From Salinibacterium sp. (GTDB taxonomy: Bacteria; Actinomycetota; Actinomycetes; Actinomycetales; Microbacteriaceae): a stretch of DNA of 9,372 nt. The notes under the pieces are model-generated. The model had not been told where the DNA came from, did not search any database, and worked only from the letters and a program-made list of their open reading frames with translations. Each line of letters opens with the position of its first letter. The first letter of the stretch is position 1. This document shows positions 6,632-9,372 of this stretch, piece by piece. The stretch is taken from NCBI GenBank assembly GCA_025352485.1, contig JANXTJ010000123.1, positions 1-9,372 on the forward strand, given 5' to 3'. The position numbers and the translations under genes are program-made.

Positions 6632-7255
6632 ATGACCCGCAGGGTGACCCAACTCATCGTCGGGCTCGTGCTCTACGGCTTCTCCATCGCGATGATGCTG
6701 CGCGCCGGGCTCGGAACGGCCCCGTGGGACGTGCTCACCCAGGGAATCCTGCTGCACACCGGGCTGCCCTTCGGCCTCATCACCAACATCGTGGGCGTGC
6801 TCGTGCTGCTGCTCTGGATCCCGATCCGGCAGCGACCCGGCGTGGGAACCGTCGCCAACGTGATTACCATCGGCCCGAGTATCGAACTGGGGCTGGCGCT
6901 GCTGCCCACTCCCGTTGACCTGCTGCCGCGCATCCTGCTGCTCGCCGGGGCGCTCGTGCTTCTCGCCATCGCCACCGGGCTATACATTGGCGCGCGCTTC
7001 GGGCCGGGGCCGCGCGACGGGCTGATGACCGGCATCCACAAGCGCTTCGGCTGGAAAATCTGGATCGTGCGCACCGTGATCGAGGTCACCGTGCTGGGCG
7101 GGGGCTGGCTACTCGGCGGCACGGTGGGGGTCGGAACACTCGCGTTCGCGCTGCTCATCGGCCCGATGGTGAACGTGACGCTGCCGCTGCTGCGGGTTCC
7201 GGATGCTGCCGCCCACCCGGCCGCAACTCCCGCCGAGGCTCCCGTTTCGGCGTAG
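6632..7255 (+). CDS. YczE-type integral membrane protein
   Basis: From ATG 6632 the protein has 207 residues and about six membrane segments (roughly 6-24, 42-64, 73-92, 98-118, 142-162 and 164-184). Family signatures are present: RAGLGTAPWDVLTQG (24-38), the GPGPRDGLMTG loop (124-134) and LLGGTVGVGT (160-169). These are typical of the YczE/YitT-like membrane proteins encoded next to MocR regulators. The biochemical role is not established; a transporter is often assumed. ATG 6632 is chosen because MTRRVTQLIVGLVLYG matches the usual N-terminus. No Shine-Dalgarno site is evident. In-frame alternatives are GTG 6578, which adds 18 mostly Ser-rich residues and lies about 10 nt after a TAATTG that could serve as a -10, and TTG 6566. 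The C-terminal tail after about 190 is Ala/Pro-rich and probably cytoplasmic. Divergent expression from the MocR gene suggests control by it. Confidence 0.88.
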   Translation: MTRRVTQLIVGLVLYGFSIAMMLRAGLGTAPWDVLTQGILLHTGLPFGLITNIVGVLVLLLWIPIRQRPGVGTVANVITIGPSIELGLALLPTPVDLLPRILLLAGALVLLAIATGLYIGARFGPGPRDGLMTGIHKRFGWKIWIVRTVIEVTVLGGGWLLGGTVGVGTLAFALLIGPMVNVTLPLLRVPDAAAHPAATPAEAPVSA

Positions 7256-7277
7256 CGCGGCTCGCACGGGAATTTTT
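7240..7277 (+). terminator. Possible intrinsic terminator at the end of the YczE gene
   Basis: TCCCGT (7240-7245) can pair with ACGGGA (7266-7271), followed by ATTTTT. The loop of 20 nt is long but contains a second small GCG-TAG-CGC hairpin. The stem begins inside the coding region and spans the stop codon. Competing pairings exist, such as GCCGA/TCGGC at 7232-7251, so this is a weak call. Confidence 0.25.
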
Positions 7278-7292
7278 GGAGTCCGCTACGAG

Positions 7293-7320
7293 TTGACAGG
7301 CGTCGGGCAAAGAGTAGGCT
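7293..7320 (+). promoter_or_regulatory. Near-consensus promoter of the KimA-like gene, leaderless
   Basis: TTGACA at 7293-7298 is a perfect -35. After a 16-bp spacer comes TAGGCT (7315-7320), which fits the TANNNT -10 pattern. Only 8 nt separate it from GTG 7329, so transcription should begin at or within a base of the start codon. This both supports the start choice and leaves no room for a 5' riboswitch. Confidence 0.8.
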
Positions 7321-7328
7321 CGCCCCTC

Positions 7329-9372
7329 GTGACTACTGAAGGCCGGTCGCCCAAGCGGTGGCTCATCGGCGAGCCTCTTGCCTCCGAGAAACTTGAAGGC
7401 CAGCTCCTCCCCAAGCATCTTGCTCTGCCGATCTTCTCCAGCGATGCGCTGTCGTCGGTGGCGTATGCCCCGCAGGAGCTGCTGCTCATTCTGATCATCG
7501 GCGGGCTGTCGTTCTTCACCTTCGCGCCGTGGATCGCGGCCGCGGTGATCCTGCTGATGGCCACCGTCGTGGTGTCGTATCGGCTAATCATCAAGGCCTA
7601 CCCGAGCGGTGGCGGCGACTACGAGGTGGCGCACAAGAACCTCGGCGAGCGCGCGGGGCTGGTGGTGGCATCCGCCCTGCTCGTGGACTACATCATGACC
7701 GTCGCGGTGTCGGTCGCCTCCGGTGTCGACAACATCATCTCCGCGCTGCCGGCCCTCGCCGAATTTCGGGTCGAGATTGCCGTCGGGTTCATTATTCTTT
7801 TGGCCGCCGTCAACCTCAGGGGGGTCAGCGAGTCGAGCCGCGCTTTCGCGATCCCCACCTATCTCTTTATCGCCAGCATCGTGGTCATGGTCGTGGCCGC
7901 ACTCGTGCGCACGGCGTTGGGCGATGCGCCCGTCGCCGAGAGCGCCGGTTTCGACGTCAAGGGCGCATCCCTCGGTCAAGCCGCGTTGGTGCTACTTCTG
8001 CTGCGCGCTTTCGCGAGTGGATGCTCCGCCCTCACCGGCGTCGAAGCGATCTCTAACGGCGTGCAGGCCTTCCGCCGCCCGAAGATCCAGAACGCCCAAA
8101 AAACCCTGGTCGCCATGGGCACCATCGCCATCGTGCTTTTCGCCGGACTCATCACTGTCGCCCTGATCACCGGCGTGCACTACGCCGAGCACCCCTGTGA
8201 TCTTGTGGGCTTCCAAGACTGCGCGACCACCCCGCAGCGCAGCCTGATCGCCCAGATCGCGTCGAGCGTCTTCGGCAACAACTCCCTGCCGTTCTTCATC
8301 ATCCAAGGCGCCACCGCGGCGGTTCTCCTGCTCGCCGCCAACACCGCCTTCAACGGCTTCCCGCTGCTCGGATCGGTTCTGGCCAGCGACAAGTACGCGC
8401 CCAAATCTCTCTCCACCCGCGGCGACCGGCTGATCTTCTCGAACGGTGTCATCGCGTTGGCCGTGGCCGCCGCCGTCATTCTGGTGATTTTCCGCGCGGA
8501 AGTCACCGCCCTCATCCAGCTCTACATCATCGGCGTCTTCGTCTCGTTCACCCTCGGCCAGACCGGCATGATCAAACACTGGACGAAACTGCTGCGCGAT
8601 CCGACCACCCCGAATCGCGCGGCGATCCGGATCTATCGGGGGATCAACACGTTCGGTGCGCTCATGACCTTCACGGTGCTCATCATCGTGACGATCACCA
8701 AGTTCACCCACGGCGCCTACATCGTCTTCATCATCATGCCGATCCTCTACCTGCTGATGCTCGGCGTGAATCGCTACTATCGGGATGTCGACGAGGAGAT
8801 CGAGGCCGACCCGCACACTCGCTTTGGGGCCAAGGGCGATCACGCGATCGTGCTCGTCGGGCGCATGCAGAAGCCCGTGTTGAAGGCTCTGGATTACGCG
8901 ATCGCTGCCCGCCACAACTCGATAGAGGCCGTGCACGTCTCGATCGACGACGCGGCGACCGACAAGCTGGAGCACGACTGGGTTGACCAGAACATCCAGG
9001 TGCCGCTGCGGGTTTTGCTCTCCCCCTACCGCGACATCAGCGCGCCGCTGGCGAGGTACATCAAGGATCGCCGCGAGGAGCACGGCTCTGAAGTGGTCAC
9101 CGTTTACACCCCGCAATACATCGTCGGTCACTGGTGGGAAAACCTCCTGCACAACCACAAGGCCCGCCGGATTCGCCAGAAGCTCGCCCTGGTGCACGGC
9201 GTCGTGATCGCCCTGGTGCCCTGGCTGCTCGACTCGTCAACTCTGATCTACGGCCGTCGCTCGCGCCCGCTGCCCGGTCAGGTGCGCCGCGGGGAGCCCC
9301 GCCGCCCGGTCGCCCGCAAACAGATGCCGGTGCCGAAGGCCGCGAAGGCCGCGAAGGCCGCGAGCCGAAAGC
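7329..9372 (+). CDS. KimA-like APC/KUP-superfamily permease (probable K+ uptake); C-terminus cut by window edge
   Basis: The frame is open for 681 codons and leaves the window without a stop. It has about 12 membrane segments between residues 45 and 480, followed by a cytoplasmic alpha/beta domain (about 495-640). Family signatures include FSSDALSSVAYAPQE (36-50), YPSGGGDY (91-98), LRAFASGCSALTGVEAISNG (225-244) and NTAFNGFPLL (338-347). In Bacillus KimA, a proton-coupled potassium importer, the residues I recall as lining the K+ site are D36, Y43, D117 and Y118. Here D39, Y46, D120 and Y121 keep exactly the same spacing. A potassium role is therefore likely, although such proteins are often annotated as amino-acid permeases. 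The protein already exceeds KimA (about 607 residues) and ends with a basic tail containing three KAA units (670-678), so the stop is probably close. GTG 7329 is set by the promoter 8 nt upstream. The gene has its own promoter and is not in an operon with YczE. Confidence 0.88.
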   Translation, partial: MTTEGRSPKRWLIGEPLASEKLEGQLLPKHLALPIFSSDALSSVAYAPQELLLILIIGGLSFFTFAPWIAAAVILLMATVVVSYRLIIKAYPSGGGDYEVAHKNLGERAGLVVASALLVDYIMTVAVSVASGVDNIISALPALAEFRVEIAVGFIILLAAVNLRGVSESSRAFAIPTYLFIASIVVMVVAALVRTALGDAPVAESAGFDVKGASLGQAALVLLLLRAFASGCSALTGVEAISNGVQAFRRPKIQNAQKTLVAMGTIAIVLFAGLITVALITGVHYAEHPCDLVGFQDCATTPQRSLIAQIASSVFGNNSLPFFIIQGATAAVLLLAANTAFNGFPLLGSVLASDKYAPKSLSTRGDRLIFSNGVIALAVAAAVILVIFRAEVTALIQLYIIGVFVSFTLGQTGMIKHWTKLLRDPTTPNRAAIRIYRGINTFGALMTFTVLIIVTITKFTHGAYIVFIIMPILYLLMLGVNRYYRDVDEEIEADPHTRFGAKGDHAIVLVGRMQKPVLKALDYAIAARHNSIEAVHVSIDDAATDKLEHDWVDQNIQVPLRVLLSPYRDISAPLARYIKDRREEHGSEVVTVYTPQYIVGHWWENLLHNHKARRIRQKLALVHGVVIALVPWLLDSSTLIYGRRSRPLPGQVRRGEPRRPVARKQMPVPKAAKAAKAASRK
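9335..9361 (+). repeat. Three 9-bp coding repeats in the permease tail
   Basis: GAAGGCCGC is repeated three times head to tail and encodes KAA-KAA-KAA in the basic C-terminal tail. Such short in-frame repeats can change in copy number by slippage. The array reaches almost to the window edge, so the total length of the Lys/Ala tail is unknown. Confidence 0.75.

Noticed and set aside
7252..7289. Inverted repeat GTAGCG/CGCTAC flanking the YczE-permease gap
   Set aside because: The arms are only 6 bp with a 26-nt loop and no T-run after the second arm; this is expected by chance in such DNA.
7256..7328. c-di-AMP (ydaO-type) riboswitch ahead of the KimA-like gene
   Set aside because: The strong promoter ends 8 nt before the start codon, leaving no transcribed leader.
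7992..9197. 401-codon open frame on the minus strand
   Set aside because: It lies wholly antisense to the KimA-like permease, whose motifs are clear, and its His/Asp/Gly/Arg-rich composition is typical of the complement of GC-rich membrane protein genes.

Overview
The window is about 9.4 kb of high-GC DNA from an actinobacterium. A member of the Microbacteriaceae or a close relative is the best guess. This rests on the GC-rich third codon positions, the GTG starts, promoters whose -10 lies only 6-8 nt from a start codon (leaderless transcripts), and the gene types. The family-level placement is inference.

Layout from left to right. (1) <1-569, minus: the N-terminal 189 residues of a very basic, repetitive, disordered protein, possibly the leader of a DEAD-box RNA helicase. 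(2) 570-880: a non-coding stretch of 311 bp with three short hairpins. (3) 881-1345, plus: a GNAT-type N-acetyltransferase. (4) 1342-1809, minus: a Nudix hydrolase that overlaps the acetyltransferase gene tail to tail by 4 bp. (5) 1819-4938, minus: a large RND-family efflux permease, nine bases upstream of the Nudix gene and in the same reading frame. (6) 4939-5097: the leader and probable promoter region of the RND gene, with three copies of a 14-bp repeat. (7) 5098-6516, minus: a MocR-type (GntR plus aminotransferase fold) regulator. (8) 6517-6631: a divergent control region with two inverted repeats. (9) 6632-7255, plus: a YczE-type membrane protein. (10) 7329->9372, plus: a KimA-like (APC/KUP superfamily) potassium or amino-acid permease, open at the right edge, behind a near-consensus promoter.

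How the genes relate. The divergent MocR/YczE pair matches the known YczR-YczE arrangement, in which the regulator is thought to control the membrane protein gene. The RND pump and Nudix genes probably form a two-gene unit, with Nudix translation possibly coupled to the end of the pump gene. The pump has no adaptor or outer-membrane channel gene nearby, as expected for a Gram-positive RND protein. The KimA-like gene appears to be transcribed on its own.

I found no mobile element, CRISPR array, rRNA, tRNA or clearly new multi-gene system. The most noteworthy signals are regulatory: the three-copy repeat ahead of the pump gene, the perfect 16-bp palindrome over the Nudix start codon, and the dyads between the MocR and YczE genes.
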